64,000 nt of DNA from Synechococcus sp. PCC 7336 (GCF_000332275.1 NZ_CM001776.1:3351737-3415736), one strand, 5' to 3'. Positions 19,749-29,812 are shown, counted from the stretch's first letter. A program made the numbers and translations. Notes: generated by a model from the sequence alone, not told the origin.

Positions 19749-22528
19749 TCACAACCAATTGCCCACCAATACAAATGGTGCCCAATAGAAAGGGTGATTG
19801 TACTGAGGCGAGTGTAGTAATTCCAACTGTGCTTGCTGCAAGGCTTTCGCTTTGCTTCGATCTCCCTGCCGCAGGGCTGCATAAAATTCGGCGATCGCAT
19901 CCACGGTCGAGGCATCCTGAACGGACCACAAGGTGGCAACGGTGCTGCGCGCCCCCGAACGGACGGCCACCCCTGCCAAGCCGAGGGCGGCGCGCTTGTC
20001 TCCCACTGCCGTCTGGCAGGCACTCAAGACCAAGAGTTCGATCGGGCGATCGCGGCGATTGCGCAGTAAGGCATCGAGGTCTTTGACGTTGATGCGATCG
20101 TCCCAGGTGAGCAGGAAGGTGTCTTCCGAACGCGAGGACAATTGGGCGTGGGTGGCCAAGTGAATCAGGGGGTACGAAGTCTCAATGACGCGCTCCTGTA
20201 GGTTATCGCGGGTAAACTCTCCATCCAGCATGACCTCTGTCGGAGTGAGGGCTACAATTCTCGCCATTTCCTCCGCTACCCCTGGCAGAGGCGCAAACCC
20301 CTGACGCGATGCGGCAACTCCGGCCGCCAGGACGTTTTGGCGATCGAGGGAGAGCGATCGCGCATCCAACAGGCGCAGCCCCGGCGTTAGGGCTACGGCA
20401 TAGTGTTCGATTAAGTAGTCTTGGCCATCGTGCAAGGCGGCTACCGGCACGCCTCGCAAGAGCCCGTCCAGAACGAAAACCAGCGTCTCGGTACCGCTGT
20501 CTGCGAGTGTCTCTTCGGCAGGCCGCACCAACCAATCGTAAAACTGCTGGTGGGGCCGCAGGGGATCGGGGCTGAAAAAGGCTGGATTGAGGCGGGCAAA
20601 TAGATCGTCGAAGCTTTGCTCCACCTGCGATAAGCCTTCTGTGTCCCCGGCAAACTCGGTGGCGTAGAACTGCAGCGGTCGATTTGGGACTGACAGGATA
20701 ACGGCTAAGCGGTGGGGCAACAGGATGGAATAAATCACCGCTGCTTTTGGATCGATGGCATCGATGGATTGCTCTGGGTAGGTTTCGCAGGCTTCGCGGA
20801 AAAAGTCATTCAGTTCTGCTAATTGCAAGGCTTCGATCGCCTCTCGGGCCTGCAGCAACTCCTCTTGGCTGGGGCTCTCGGACTGCAGTAACAGATCGAC
20901 AAATTCGCGGTAAACGGGTTCCACACTATCGCGGAAATTAAACTGAACTTCTGGGGAAACGGCAACCAATTCGGAACGCAGGGAATCTAGGGTGTGGACG
21001 GCTAGGTTGTAAGCGGCCATTGCCTGGGGGCGATCGCCTTTTTGCCGGTAGAGGCGACCTAATTGCCATTGCCAGAGATAGGCGGTACTGGGGACATCGA
21101 AGGCCGAGATTTGTTGCAGGGCGCGTAGCGTGAGCTGTTCTGCTGTGGCGGTATCGTCGGTTTGCAGGGCAATGGCTCCCAGATAGCCCAAGGCATAGGA
21201 TTCAGCAATGCGATCGCCCAGTTGATGGGCGCGATCGCGGGCGGTTGCCGCCAAGGTTTCGATCTCGCTCCAGTTCAAGGTCCGATCGGGCGCAGTGTCT
21301 GTCGGGGGACTTGAGAAGCTGGGGCACTGTTGCAGGAGGGGAGATTGAGCGATCGCATTCCCGCTCCCTTGCAGGCAGAGGGCCGTTTGGGCGAGGTTGA
21401 GGCGGGCATTGACCGAGGCGCTGCTGTCGGGCAGGCGATCGAGGTCCTGCTGCAATTGGGGCAGTTGAGCTAGGAGTGCAGGGGTGGGGTTCGTGCCGGC
21501 GGCGAGGGCCAATTGGTTTAGGCGGGCTTGAATCGAGGTGAGGGGGGAAGGGGAATTGGAGGCTTGCTGGTAGCAATGCTTGGCTTGGCGATAGAGGGTT
21601 TCTGGGGAGGGGCGATCGAGGGTAGCCCCGCAGATGGGTGAGGGCTGGGAGACGAGCTGCGGTTGATAGAAGCTTGAGGCGGTTTCTGTCGTTTGGCGGA
21701 GGCCCAATGCCTGGGCGGTGTTGCCGAGGGCGATCGCCAGCTCTGCTTGCAGATCTGGGTCTCCTAAGTCTTGGGCTAGGGGCCAACTGGCGGTCAAGAC
21801 TTCGTAAGCGGGTTGCAGTTGTCCGGTGACGCGCAAGATCGTGCCCAAACTGCTCAGTGCCCGAAGTCTGAGGGGCAGGGGGAGATCGGTGGAGTCGGGG
21901 GAGGTTAGGGCTGGGCTCTCGGTCAGTTCGCAGCGATCGCCGTTTTTGCCCAAGACCTGTAGCAGGGTGGTGCAGGCACGGGAGTAGAGGCCGAGTTCTT
22001 GTTGGGCTCGGGCTTGGTTGATGTGGCTGGCGGCGACTCGCTGGGTGTCGTTGAGGCGATCGTAGGATTGGGCGGCTCTTGCCATAGGTCGAGGGCTACT
22101 GTGGGGCGACCGGTGGCGAATTGCAGTTGGGCGTAGCTGTCTAGGCTGGCGGCTAGGAGGCGTTGCTGGGTTGGGTTGGAGTTTTGACGGCGCAGGATCT
22201 CTAAGCTTTGACGGGTGGCGGTTTCTGCTGCGGTCCACTGGCCGAGGTGTTGGGCGCTGAGGGAGAGGTTATTGAGGGCCATGGCCTGGTTGAGGCGATC
22301 GCCTTTGGCCACAAAGGCTTCGGCGGCTTGTTGCCAGACGGATAGGGCTTTTTGGTATTGGCCGGAGTGGTAGAGTTGTCGGCCTGATTCGGCTAGCTGG
22401 ATGGCGTTCGATTGGGCGGCGGCGGGGAGGGTTCTCAGATGTCCGACGGTTACTGCGCCGAAGAGGAAGGCCAAGATGGCGGCGATCGCCACTAGAGTTC
22501 GCTGCCATCGCTGCTTATTTTTCCTCAC
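19749..22528 (-). pseudogene. Exported TPR-CHAT caspase-like protein, frameshifted
   Basis: Two frames make one protein. From the ATG at 22528 comes a signal peptide (RTLVAIAAILAFLFGAVTVG) and TPR units (SGQYQKALSVWQQAAEAF, QAMALNNLSLSAQHLGQW), ending at ALDLWQE. The next frame continues AAQSYDRLNDTQRVAASHIN, more TPR repeats and a C-terminal CHAT protease domain with His in HLATHA (codon 20150-20148) and Cys in LSACQTA (codon 20018-20016). Restoring one G near 22071-22080 would give LWQEAAQSYDRLN and a product of about 925 residues. CHAT domains are caspase-like; an exported, TPR-linked form is typical of cyanobacteria. It could be a pseudogene, a sequencing error or, less likely, programmed frameshifting. 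Confidence 0.85.
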
Positions 22529-22864
22529 TTGCCCGATCTCCTAGGAATGTCGCTGTTCTTATCCCAACTCAATGAGCTACACCAAACTGCTCCAATGCAA
22601 GGATTGAAAAGATGCCATCGATGCCATCGATAGTTTAGAGGTGAATCTGGCACTATCGAAGTCTGTCGTTTTAAGTTAGTTTTATCTCCAGCAGCCTCGG
22701 AGATATGCATCCAACATTTCCTGCTATGTCTCCGAACAAGTACTGCTGTACGAGAGTAGGCGTTGGGAGGCGATCGCTTTCAATTCCCACTCCACCTCTT
22801 CACGGACGGAAGAGCATGTTAGATTGAACTGGTGAGTCGGACGCTTTTGTCCGAAAATAGTTTA
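22529..22864. other. 336-bp divergent region between the CHAT and hicA genes
   Basis: No gene was recognised. It must hold the promoter of the CHAT-DUF928 pair and that of hicAB. A nine-base direct repeat, GCCATCGAT, appears twice near 22615-22635. No convincing operator for HicB was identified. Confidence 0.6.
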
Positions 22865-23077
22865 ATGACGGGAAAAGAACTCATTCAGCGACTCAGAAAA
22901 CTCGCCAAGCAGCGTGCCTTAGATATGCACCTAGAGAACAAGCGAGGCAAAGGCAGCCACATCACAATTTATTTGAGTGAGAGATATGCAGTAATCCCCG
23001 ATCTCAAAAAGGAGCTCAAGACTGGCACCCTAACTGCAATCTTGAAACAGCTTGGCATAAGCAAAGAGGACCTATGA
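22865..23077 (+). CDS. hicA: HicA-family mRNA interferase toxin
   Basis: 70 residues from the ATG at 22865; a GTG 33 bp upstream (22832) is an alternative but adds sequence unlike the family. MTGKELIQRLRKLA is the usual HicA start, and GKGSHITIYL contains the glycine-serine-histidine core with the catalytic histidine. HicA is a double-stranded-RNA-binding-fold ribonuclease that blocks translation when free of HicB. Its stop overlaps the hicB start by four bases (ATGA), which couples the two. Confidence 0.88.
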   Translation: MTGKELIQRLRKLAKQRALDMHLENKRGKGSHITIYLSERYAVIPDLKKELKTGTLTAILKQLGISKEDL

Positions 23078-23508
23078 ATCGATTTTCCTATCCCATATCC
23101 TTGTTACCAGAGAAAGAAGGCGGCTTTGTCGTCCACTTTCGAGACCTAGCTGAGGCAATCACTCAAGGTGACACCGTGGAAGAGTGCTTAGCTGAGGCCA
23201 GCGATTGTCTAGAAGAAGCGATCGCCGCCCGAATTGACGATCGCCTGAATATTCCTGAACCCTCAGAACTGCAAGACTCAGAATATCTAGTAGCCGTGCC
23301 ACTGCAGATGGCCCTCAAAGCAGCCCTATATATAGAGATCCAGGCATCGGGCCTGTCCAATACTCGGCTGGGAGAACTTCTAGGCAAAGACGAAAAAGAG
23401 ATTCGGCGCATCCTCGATCCCCATCACGGCACAAAACTGCAAACCTTAGAGACTGCCCTCTTAGCCTTAGGCAAACGTCCAGAGCTGCACTTGCAGGAGC
23501 TGAGATAG
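23074..23508 (+). CDS. hicB: HicB-family antitoxin
   Basis: 144 residues. The N-terminal half has the partially degraded RNase H-like HicB fold (FSYPISLLPEKEGGFVVHF, then AITQGDTVEECLAEASDCLE), and the C-terminal half has a helix-turn-helix (GLSNTRLGELLGKDEKEIRR), probably DNA-binding for autoregulation. It neutralises HicA. The pair lies between the CHAT operon and the tpsB remnant, suggesting it entered or stabilises this island. Its end is 18 bp from the convergent tpsB gene. Confidence 0.9.
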   Translation: MNRFSYPISLLPEKEGGFVVHFRDLAEAITQGDTVEECLAEASDCLEEAIAARIDDRLNIPEPSELQDSEYLVAVPLQMALKAALYIEIQASGLSNTRLGELLGKDEKEIRRILDPHHGTKLQTLETALLALGKRPELHLQELR

Positions 23509-23526
23509 CTTGTAAAAAGCTAGTCA

Positions 23527-24932
23527 TCAGAAAGCCGATAGATTAACTGAAAAATATAACCCCTGCTCCTGAAGGGTCCGATCGCGATTCGGCCTCTCCA
23601 ACAACGGCACCCCCCAATCCAACCGCGCACTAAAGCGATCGCCCATCCGCAACTGCGCCCCCACCCCCACCCCCAACAACTCCGGCTCATCCGGGTCGAG
23701 GCGATCGCCCACATTCCACCCCACCCCATAATCAATAAACGGAATCAACTGCAACACCCCATCCACCGCCCCCAGCCGCAACACCGGCAACACCGTCTCC
23801 GCCGAAATCGACCAGCCCGCATCCGTCAACAACACATCCTGCCGATACCCCCTCACACTATTCAGCCCCCCCAAGCCAAACTGCTCCTGCACCAACAACG
23901 GTCGATCCGCCAACTGCAAATTCGATCGCACCACCAACAACGTCTCGGGAGCCAACCGCCGCACATACTGCGCCTGCCCCCGCCAAGCCAAAAACTCACT
24001 ATCCGGCGCAGCCGCGTTATCCGTCGCCCCAAACCCATTCACCCCCACACTCAACTGCGAAAACGCCGCAAACACATCCCGCGCACTCCGCTGCGTCCAC
24101 TTCTGAGACAAGCGCAAAGCCGCCACCCGCGTCCGCCCATCCTCCTCCGCCCCCTCCGACAGCGGAAACTCCACCCCCAAAATTTGCGTCTTGCTAGTCT
24201 GACTCGACAGCGCCAGCCCAACCGCCAACTCCCGCGTCGGACTTTCGCCTCCTCAATCCGCACTGATAAAACACTCGACTCCGGGCGAGTTCCCGCCGAC
24301 AACTCAGCAGACACAGACTCAATTAGCGGATCTAACTGCAACAGTTGTAAAGCTTCCAGAACTCGATCTTGATTGAGCGCCCCCGCCGTCCCCAGCTCCA
24401 AGCGACTGCGAATGTATCCCGTCCGAAGCCGCCGATTCCCCGTCACCTCGATCGCCTCTAACTCCCCCTCCACAATGCGTACCGCCACCACCGCATTCGT
24501 CGGCGACAGCGTTTGATTGGCAACAATCACCGCCCCAGAATTCAGATAACCTGCCCGCGCATAGACCCGTTCGATCAGCTTTTCAGCTTCGAGCAACTCC
24601 ACAAACGACAGCGATCGCCCCAACAGATCCGCCAATATCTCTGAGAGCTCGCGATCGCTAAAAGCCGTATTGCCCTCAAATTCAAACCGCTCGACCGTAA
24701 TACTGACCGGACCGAGCAAGTCACTCGCAGAGACAAAAGCTGGAGACTCCGCCTGCAGATCTGGAGCGGGAGATTGAGCCTGAAGGCAGGCCGAGATCGA
24801 GTCTCTACAGTCACTGACCGTCTCAGCCCACAGCGCCCTAGGACAGATGCAATCAACTCCGGCAGCCAAGGCTAGAAAAAGAGAGCAAAGGGTTTGCAAG
24901 CCAAACTTATTATCGGCATTTTGCTCTAGCAC
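23527..24932 (-). pseudogene. TpsB outer-membrane transporter (ShlB/FhaC/HecB), internally deleted
   Basis: From 24932 the frame gives a signal-like N-terminus, a POTRA region (SITVERFEFEGNTAFSDREL) and a second POTRA-like region ending SVLSVRIEEAK. At about 24241-24246 the frame is lost and a second frame goes straight to ESPTRELAVGLALSSQTSKT, then the barrel: LRLSQKWTQRS, FGLGGLNSVRGYRQD and a C-terminal FSVNLSAF ending in an aromatic residue. Family members are near 550-580 residues; joining the pieces gives about 463, so roughly 100 residues (the first barrel strands) are missing as well as the frame. A working pore is unlikely. TpsB normally exports one large TpsA protein; none is seen in the window. 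Confidence 0.85.
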
Positions 24933-25098
24933 TGTATTGTTTGTGTCTTTTAGGTTTTAATAAAGCAATCATCAACTGAAATTTAGGGTTATGTCTGTAC
25001 ACAGAATACTGAAACAAGGGCCAACTAAGGCGTAAAGTGATCGTTTAGTCACCTTTCTTAAATTTAAAGATTAATTTATACAAATTATACTGAGCCGG

Positions 25099-26514
25099 TC
25101 AAGCGCTGCCTTCGCGATTCAACCACTGAGATTCAAAATATATCTTGTATAAATTGCAGCTACATACGGGTTTGCCGGCATCAACGGCGATCAAGCCCAT
25201 ACTGCTTAAACGATGGAAAATTTGAGGCTCTAAGTGGGGAGGGTCGGTCGCCATCAGAATTGAACGGAGGGCATGCGTTAACTCCGGCTGCTCGTTCAAC
25301 GCGACCCAATGGCGCTGCAAATGATAGTGATAGATGCCATGATTGGTCGCAGCAGTCTTGAGTAATTCCGGCAAGCTGAGTTCTCCACGACTGAGATGAT
25401 AAATCGCCGCATGTACTAAGGCAGGTTGCCCCCCTAGCATCTCAATTAAACTGCTGGACTCTGCCAAACTTAAATCGAGCTCGTAGAGTTGAGCCAACTG
25501 CTGGAGTTCGTCGAGGTTAAAACAGGGTAGTTGAATGGGCAGCCCAACATTGAAAGGGGATTGATGGTAATTCAGCGGAATGTATACCTCTGTGGAGTGA
25601 ATCATCACTATCTTCAATGTTTTCCAAATTTGAATCCGCTTAGATTCTTCATACCACGATCGAATCAGAGGCAAAAAATCCTTGGCCACTTCGGGATACT
25701 CGAAAATCTGGCTGACGCGATCGAGCACTAAAATCGTAGGGGATTCAATTCGTTCTAAGATCTGCTCTTGAAGATAGAGGGTGCTGCTCAGCTTACTCCC
25801 CATCTCTTCATTCCAGTAGGTGTCGAGACTCGAATCGAGCTGAAGCTGGCGAGTGATATTGACGCACAGCCAGCGTAAAAGCCGGTCCAGATTGCTCAGG
25901 ATGCTGCTGTCTGCCTGTTCGAAGTTTAAGTAGACAGAGAGATAGCCTTGCCGACTTAAAGAAGCTAAAACCCTCAGTACCAACGAGGTTTTTCCCATTT
26001 CCTGAGGGGCTTTAATCCGAACTAAAGCCCCTGGCTGACCGAGCTCTTCCTTAATTTTGGCTTCAATCGGAGTACGCTCCACATAAAACTTCGAGTCGAT
26101 CGCCACCGCACCACTGGGATAACTCGGCAAACTCGCCAAATCGCAATCTGAAATTGCTACAAGCGGCTGTTTGACTGGCGCTCGAACCGTCTGAGAGAGC
26201 GGTGTCGCGATCGCCATAGCATCCCCCCGCGCAGTTTCCTCCCTTTCCCAGCAACGCTTCAAGGCTTCTTTAAAGTTACTCTTGCGAACCCGTTCTCCCA
26301 GCGCATCGGATAATAACTTCCACAGTTTTGGTGCGACATCCTGACTGATATAGCGTGTAGAATACTGTGCCTTGGCTGCTATTTGGTCGTAGTCTTCCCG
26401 GTTCCAAGCCCCTTTGAATATCGCTGTCTCGATATCGGTTAAATGCCGATTGTTCGCTCTAAACACCACCTGATTGGCAACAGAGAGTGCGGTCTCTAAA
26501 TTAAAAGCAGTCAT
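25099..26514 (-). CDS. AAA_35-like NTPase with vWA-MoxR-type N-terminal HTH domain
   Basis: 471 residues from the ATG at 26514; an earlier ATG at 26538 adds eight residues including a HIP1 site. Residues 1-90 (FNLETALSVANQVVF, HLTDIETAIFKGAW, RYISQDVAPKLWKLLS) fit the small helical/HTH domain found at the N-terminus of cyanobacterial vWA-MoxR-associated and NACHT-type signalling proteins. An AAA_35-like STAND NTPase follows with Walker A APQEMGKTSL and Walker B-like ILVLDRVSQIF. The usual acidic Walker B pair is DR here. No effector domain is fused. It belongs to the same accessory island and is on the strand of tpsB. Confidence 0.8.
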   Translation of the reverse strand: MTAFNLETALSVANQVVFRANNRHLTDIETAIFKGAWNREDYDQIAAKAQYSTRYISQDVAPKLWKLLSDALGERVRKSNFKEALKRCWEREETARGDAMAIATPLSQTVRAPVKQPLVAISDCDLASLPSYPSGAVAIDSKFYVERTPIEAKIKEELGQPGALVRIKAPQEMGKTSLVLRVLASLSRQGYLSVYLNFEQADSSILSNLDRLLRWLCVNITRQLQLDSSLDTYWNEEMGSKLSSTLYLQEQILERIESPTILVLDRVSQIFEYPEVAKDFLPLIRSWYEESKRIQIWKTLKIVMIHSTEVYIPLNYHQSPFNVGLPIQLPCFNLDELQQLAQLYELDLSLAESSSLIEMLGGQPALVHAAIYHLSRGELSLPELLKTAATNHGIYHYHLQRHWVALNEQPELTHALRSILMATDPPHLEPQIFHRLSSMGLIAVDAGKPVCSCNLYKIYFESQWLNREGSA

Positions 26515-26628
26515 TGGCTCGGGATGCGCGATCGCCATTAGCCTACCACTCGGAATACCTGAAATAATCCTGCGCAGAAAAAGTCAGAGACGAGAGAGAG
26601 GTAATGTCTGAACTGCTTGATATACCTT

Positions 26629-26690
26629 GCACTCAGCCCCCTAAATCCCCCAGGATGGGGGACTTGTGCGAGAGCCTCTGCTTCGTTTCA
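26629..26690. repeat. Copy of the CCCCCTAAATCCCCC hairpin repeat
   Basis: Holds CCCCCTAAATCCCCC, a short spacer and TGGGGGACTTG, and then a stretch ending CTTCG that also resembles the arm of the element at 41544-41714. It is one arm only. It lies about 70 bp before the cysteine desulfurase start and extends that gene's open frame upstream artificially. Confidence 0.85.
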
Positions 26691-26760
26691 GGACTTCAAG
26701 TCGGCGATCGCAAACACTACCATAGAGGTACCTACCACAGAACAAAATCTCCCCACTGCT

Positions 26761-27966
26761 ATGGGACACGCCTCGCAGCCCATCTACTGCGACCACCAGG
26801 CCACGACACCCCTCGCCCCCGAAGTCTTGGAAGCCATGCTGCCTTACTTTGGGGAGCAGTTTGGCAACCCCTCCAGTCAAACGCACGTTTATGGCTGGAC
26901 GGCGGCGGCAGCAGTCGAGACTGCCCGAGAAGCGATCGCCACAGCCATTAACGCTGAACCCACAGAATTGGTGTTTACCAGTGGAGCCACTGAGGCCAAC
27001 AATCTCGCCATCAAGGGAGTGGCTGAAGCCTATTTGCAGCAGGGTCGCCACCTCGTAACCGTGGCCAGCGAGCATCGAGCCGCGCTCGATCCCGTGCAAT
27101 ATTTGGGGCAATTGGGGTTTGAAGTGACGATCCTGCCCGTGCAGCCCAATGGGTTGCTGAACTTAGAAACGCTGGCAGAGAGCTTGCGCTCGGATACGAT
27201 TTTGGTATCTGTGATGGCGGCCAATAACGAAATTGGCGTCTTGCAACCGATCGCCGACATCGGCCAGCTTCTGCGCGACAAGGCGTCAGCAATAGGACAC
27301 AAGCCCCTCTTCCATACCGATGCAGCCCAAGCCCTGGGCAAAATCCCGCTGGATGTGGAAGCCCTCGGCGTCGACCTCATGTCTATTACCGCCCACAAGA
27401 TTTACGGCCCCAAAGGGGTGGGGGCACTCTACGTCCGTCGCCGCGATCCTCGCGTCAAGCTCGCCCCCCAACTGCACGGCGGCGGCCAAGAACGCGATCG
27501 CCGTTCCGGCACCCTCAATCCCCCCCTGATTGTCGGCTTTGCCAAAGCGGTGGAGTTAGCGCTGGCGCAGATGGCAGCGGAACAGGAGCGCCTGCGGCAG
27601 CTGCGCGATCGCCTCTGGGAAATACTCTCGACCCTAGATAACATCACCCTCAACGGCGCTCTAGAGCCCAGACTGGCAGACAATCTGAATGCGAGCTTTG
27701 CAGGCGTGAATAGTTCGGCGCTGCTGTTGGGGGTGCGAGAGGTGGTGGCGCTCTCCTCTGGATCGGCCTGCAGTTCGGCTCGTTCCGCCCCTTCTCACGT
27801 CTTAACCGCTTTGGGGCGATCGCCCGAACTAGCTCGCGCATCGCTGCGCTTCGGGCTCGGTCGCGGCACTACGCCAGCGGAGATCGAACAGATCGGCAAT
27901 TGTGTTGTAGATACCGTGCGATCGCTGCGTCAGGCCAACCCGACGGCACTCTCCAGCAAGGCATGA
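26761..27966 (+). CDS. Cysteine desulfurase (NifS/IscS-like)
   Basis: 401 residues from the ATG at 26761. The frame is open back to 26617 but that part translates a repeat, so the later ATG is preferred. PLP enzyme of aminotransferase class V that takes sulfur from cysteine to make a persulfide for iron-sulfur cluster and cofactor synthesis. The start IYCDHQATTPLAPEVLEAML, the pyridoxal lysine K213 in ITAHKIYGPKG and the catalytic C337 in SSGSACSSARSAPSHVL are all present. The RSAPSHVL loop suggests class I (IscS/NifS). No iscU or suf gene is adjacent. Confidence 0.93.
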   Translation: MGHASQPIYCDHQATTPLAPEVLEAMLPYFGEQFGNPSSQTHVYGWTAAAAVETAREAIATAINAEPTELVFTSGATEANNLAIKGVAEAYLQQGRHLVTVASEHRAALDPVQYLGQLGFEVTILPVQPNGLLNLETLAESLRSDTILVSVMAANNEIGVLQPIADIGQLLRDKASAIGHKPLFHTDAAQALGKIPLDVEALGVDLMSITAHKIYGPKGVGALYVRRRDPRVKLAPQLHGGGQERDRRSGTLNPPLIVGFAKAVELALAQMAAEQERLRQLRDRLWEILSTLDNITLNGALEPRLADNLNASFAGVNSSALLLGVREVVALSSGSACSSARSAPSHVLTALGRSPELARASLRFGLGRGTTPAEIEQIGNCVVDTVRSLRQANPTALSSKA

Positions 27967-28136
27967 ATCGATCCCTCAATGATTTGGGAGAGGTATTTAA
28001 ACTCTGCCCTAAACCACAGAAATGGTTCGAGACTGGGTGTATCTACGAAATTGTTTTGTAAAAAATCACGAGAGAAGCCTTTCTACCAACATCTAAGGGG
28101 TAAGGTTAGCCAAATGAGGTCGCTCATCCACCAACG

Positions 28137-29735
28137 ATGCGTCGTTCGTTCAGCGTCAAACTAAGGACTGCTATTTCGCTACTAACCGTTGGGCTGACGA
28201 GCGTCAGTGTATTTTACGTTTATTTCAATACCCGAGCCCTGATCCTCAAGCAAATTAACGATCGGCTCAAAGACATGGCCCATATCGGGACATTTTTGAT
28301 TGATGAAGAGCTGCGGGAGAGCCTTGTCGATCTCAAAGCCCGAATCGATCGCGACTCGCAAGTCACCGCCGCAGACATTGCCAAAATTCCCCCCGGCGGA
28401 TTTCTCAATAGCTTGTCTCCCGAAGACATCGAAACCTATCACCAAACCCCTGAATTTCAGCGCCTCACCCAAGTGCTCAGAGTTATCAACCGCGCTAGCC
28501 GCGATCGCATCGAGCCTCTCCAAGACAATTACCCCCAAGAATTTCTCGACTACCCCAGCGCCGTCCTACCCTATCTCGCCATCACCACCCCCGAATCTCC
28601 CGATCGCAGCACGATCAAATTCATCGCCTCTTTTGCCCCAGAGCCAGAAGGGGAGGACTGGCCGGGAAATCCCATTGGCAACTTGTATCGACCCACATCC
28701 CCTATATTTGCGGATGCCTTTGAAGGGGAAAGTCAGGTGTCGCGGTCGTTTTACTCCGATAGCTTCTATACGTCCACCACCGCCGCTGTCCCGATTAAAG
28801 ACTCCACTGGAAGCACCATCGCTGTATTGGGTCTGGACCTGCCGATCGCCAGCGAATACAACGCTTTAGTGCGCCTGCGCTTCATCTGCATCGTCATCAT
28901 AGCTCTGAGTTTCGTCCTCTCAATTTTGCTGGCAGCGGCGATCTCTCGCGGGATGAGCCAGCCCCTACAACTGCTGGCAGCAGGGGTCCAACAGGTGCGA
29001 GAGCGCGACTACAGCGGCACGATCTCCCTCAATACGGGGGACGAACTGGAGGACTTAGCTAATGTATTTAACAGAATGGTGCAGGATATCCGCACCTATG
29101 CCACCACTCTAGAATCCAAAAACCGGCAACTCGCCCACTATTCCCGCACTCTAGAAGCAGAGGTAACGGCTCGCACTATGGAGCTACGCACTGCTAACGA
29201 ACAACTGCAGTTACTGGCTACCTCAGATGGCCTCACCCATTTGGCCAATCGCTATTTCTTCGACCGCGGCATGGACGAAGCTTGGCAGGAGGCCAGCCAT
29301 CGCAAAACTCCCATCACGCTGATTTTATCGGATGTGGATTATTTCAAGCGCTATAACGACACCTACGGGCATCAGGCGGGGGATGACTGTTTGCGGTTGG
29401 TCGCCGGACTCATTCAGGAGGCGGTACCGGAGGGGTTGGGGGTGGTGGCTCGTTACGGTGGGGAAGAGTTTGCTATTTTGCTGCCCTCTGCTGGACCGAA
29501 GGAAGGCTTGCGAATTGCCAAGGGTATTCAAAAGTCGATCTCCCAAGCGAAGATTCGCCACGAAACCTCTTTAGTCGGGCCGTTTCTCTCCATCAGTCAG
29601 GGGGTAGGGACCGTCATTCCCGTCAGGAGCGACACTCCGACGACTTTGATCGAGATGGCCGATCGGGCACTGTATCGGGCAAAGGCTGAGGGGCGAGACG
29701 GCATTGTTGCAGTTCAAAACTATGAGGTGGTGTGA
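28137..29735 (+). CDS. Membrane diguanylate cyclase (HAMP-GGDEF)
   Basis: 532 residues. Makes cyclic di-GMP from two GTP. A first membrane helix (about 10-28) is followed by a periplasmic sensor of about 215 residues, a second helix (FICIVIIALSFVLSILLAAA), a HAMP region, a short coiled coil and a GGDEF domain with signature GGEEF at 441-445. The autoinhibitory RxxD site expected just before VARYGGEEF is absent, so product inhibition through that site is unlikely. No EAL domain. Signal unknown. Confidence 0.93.
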   Translation: MRRSFSVKLRTAISLLTVGLTSVSVFYVYFNTRALILKQINDRLKDMAHIGTFLIDEELRESLVDLKARIDRDSQVTAADIAKIPPGGFLNSLSPEDIETYHQTPEFQRLTQVLRVINRASRDRIEPLQDNYPQEFLDYPSAVLPYLAITTPESPDRSTIKFIASFAPEPEGEDWPGNPIGNLYRPTSPIFADAFEGESQVSRSFYSDSFYTSTTAAVPIKDSTGSTIAVLGLDLPIASEYNALVRLRFICIVIIALSFVLSILLAAAISRGMSQPLQLLAAGVQQVRERDYSGTISLNTGDELEDLANVFNRMVQDIRTYATTLESKNRQLAHYSRTLEAEVTARTMELRTANEQLQLLATSDGLTHLANRYFFDRGMDEAWQEASHRKTPITLILSDVDYFKRYNDTYGHQAGDDCLRLVAGLIQEAVPEGLGVVARYGGEEFAILLPSAGPKEGLRIAKGIQKSISQAKIRHETSLVGPFLSISQGVGTVIPVRSDTPTTLIEMADRALYRAKAEGRDGIVAVQNYEVV

Positions 29736-29768
29736 ATCGAGGTGGTGTGAATCGAGGTGGTGCGATCG
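29724..29768. repeat. 15-bp direct repeats across the end of the diguanylate cyclase gene
   Basis: GAGGTGGTGTGAATC occurs twice in direct tandem and a third copy differs at three or four positions. The first copy includes the stop codon of the GGDEF gene, so copy number affects only the 3' untranslated part. Confidence 0.9.
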
Positions 29769-29784
29769 GGAAGTTCAAAAACTA

Positions 29785-29812
29785 AGCCGCCTCAGCAAGC
29801 GCTGAGGCGGCT
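29785..29812. terminator. Strong 12-bp hairpin after the GGDEF gene
   Basis: AGCCGCCTCAGC pairs perfectly with GCTGAGGCGGCT around the loop AAGC, 50 bp after the stop codon. On the plus strand it is followed by AAAAG; on the minus strand by TTAGTTTTTG. It looks like a bidirectional transcription end, with the better U-rich tail on the minus side. Confidence 0.65.
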
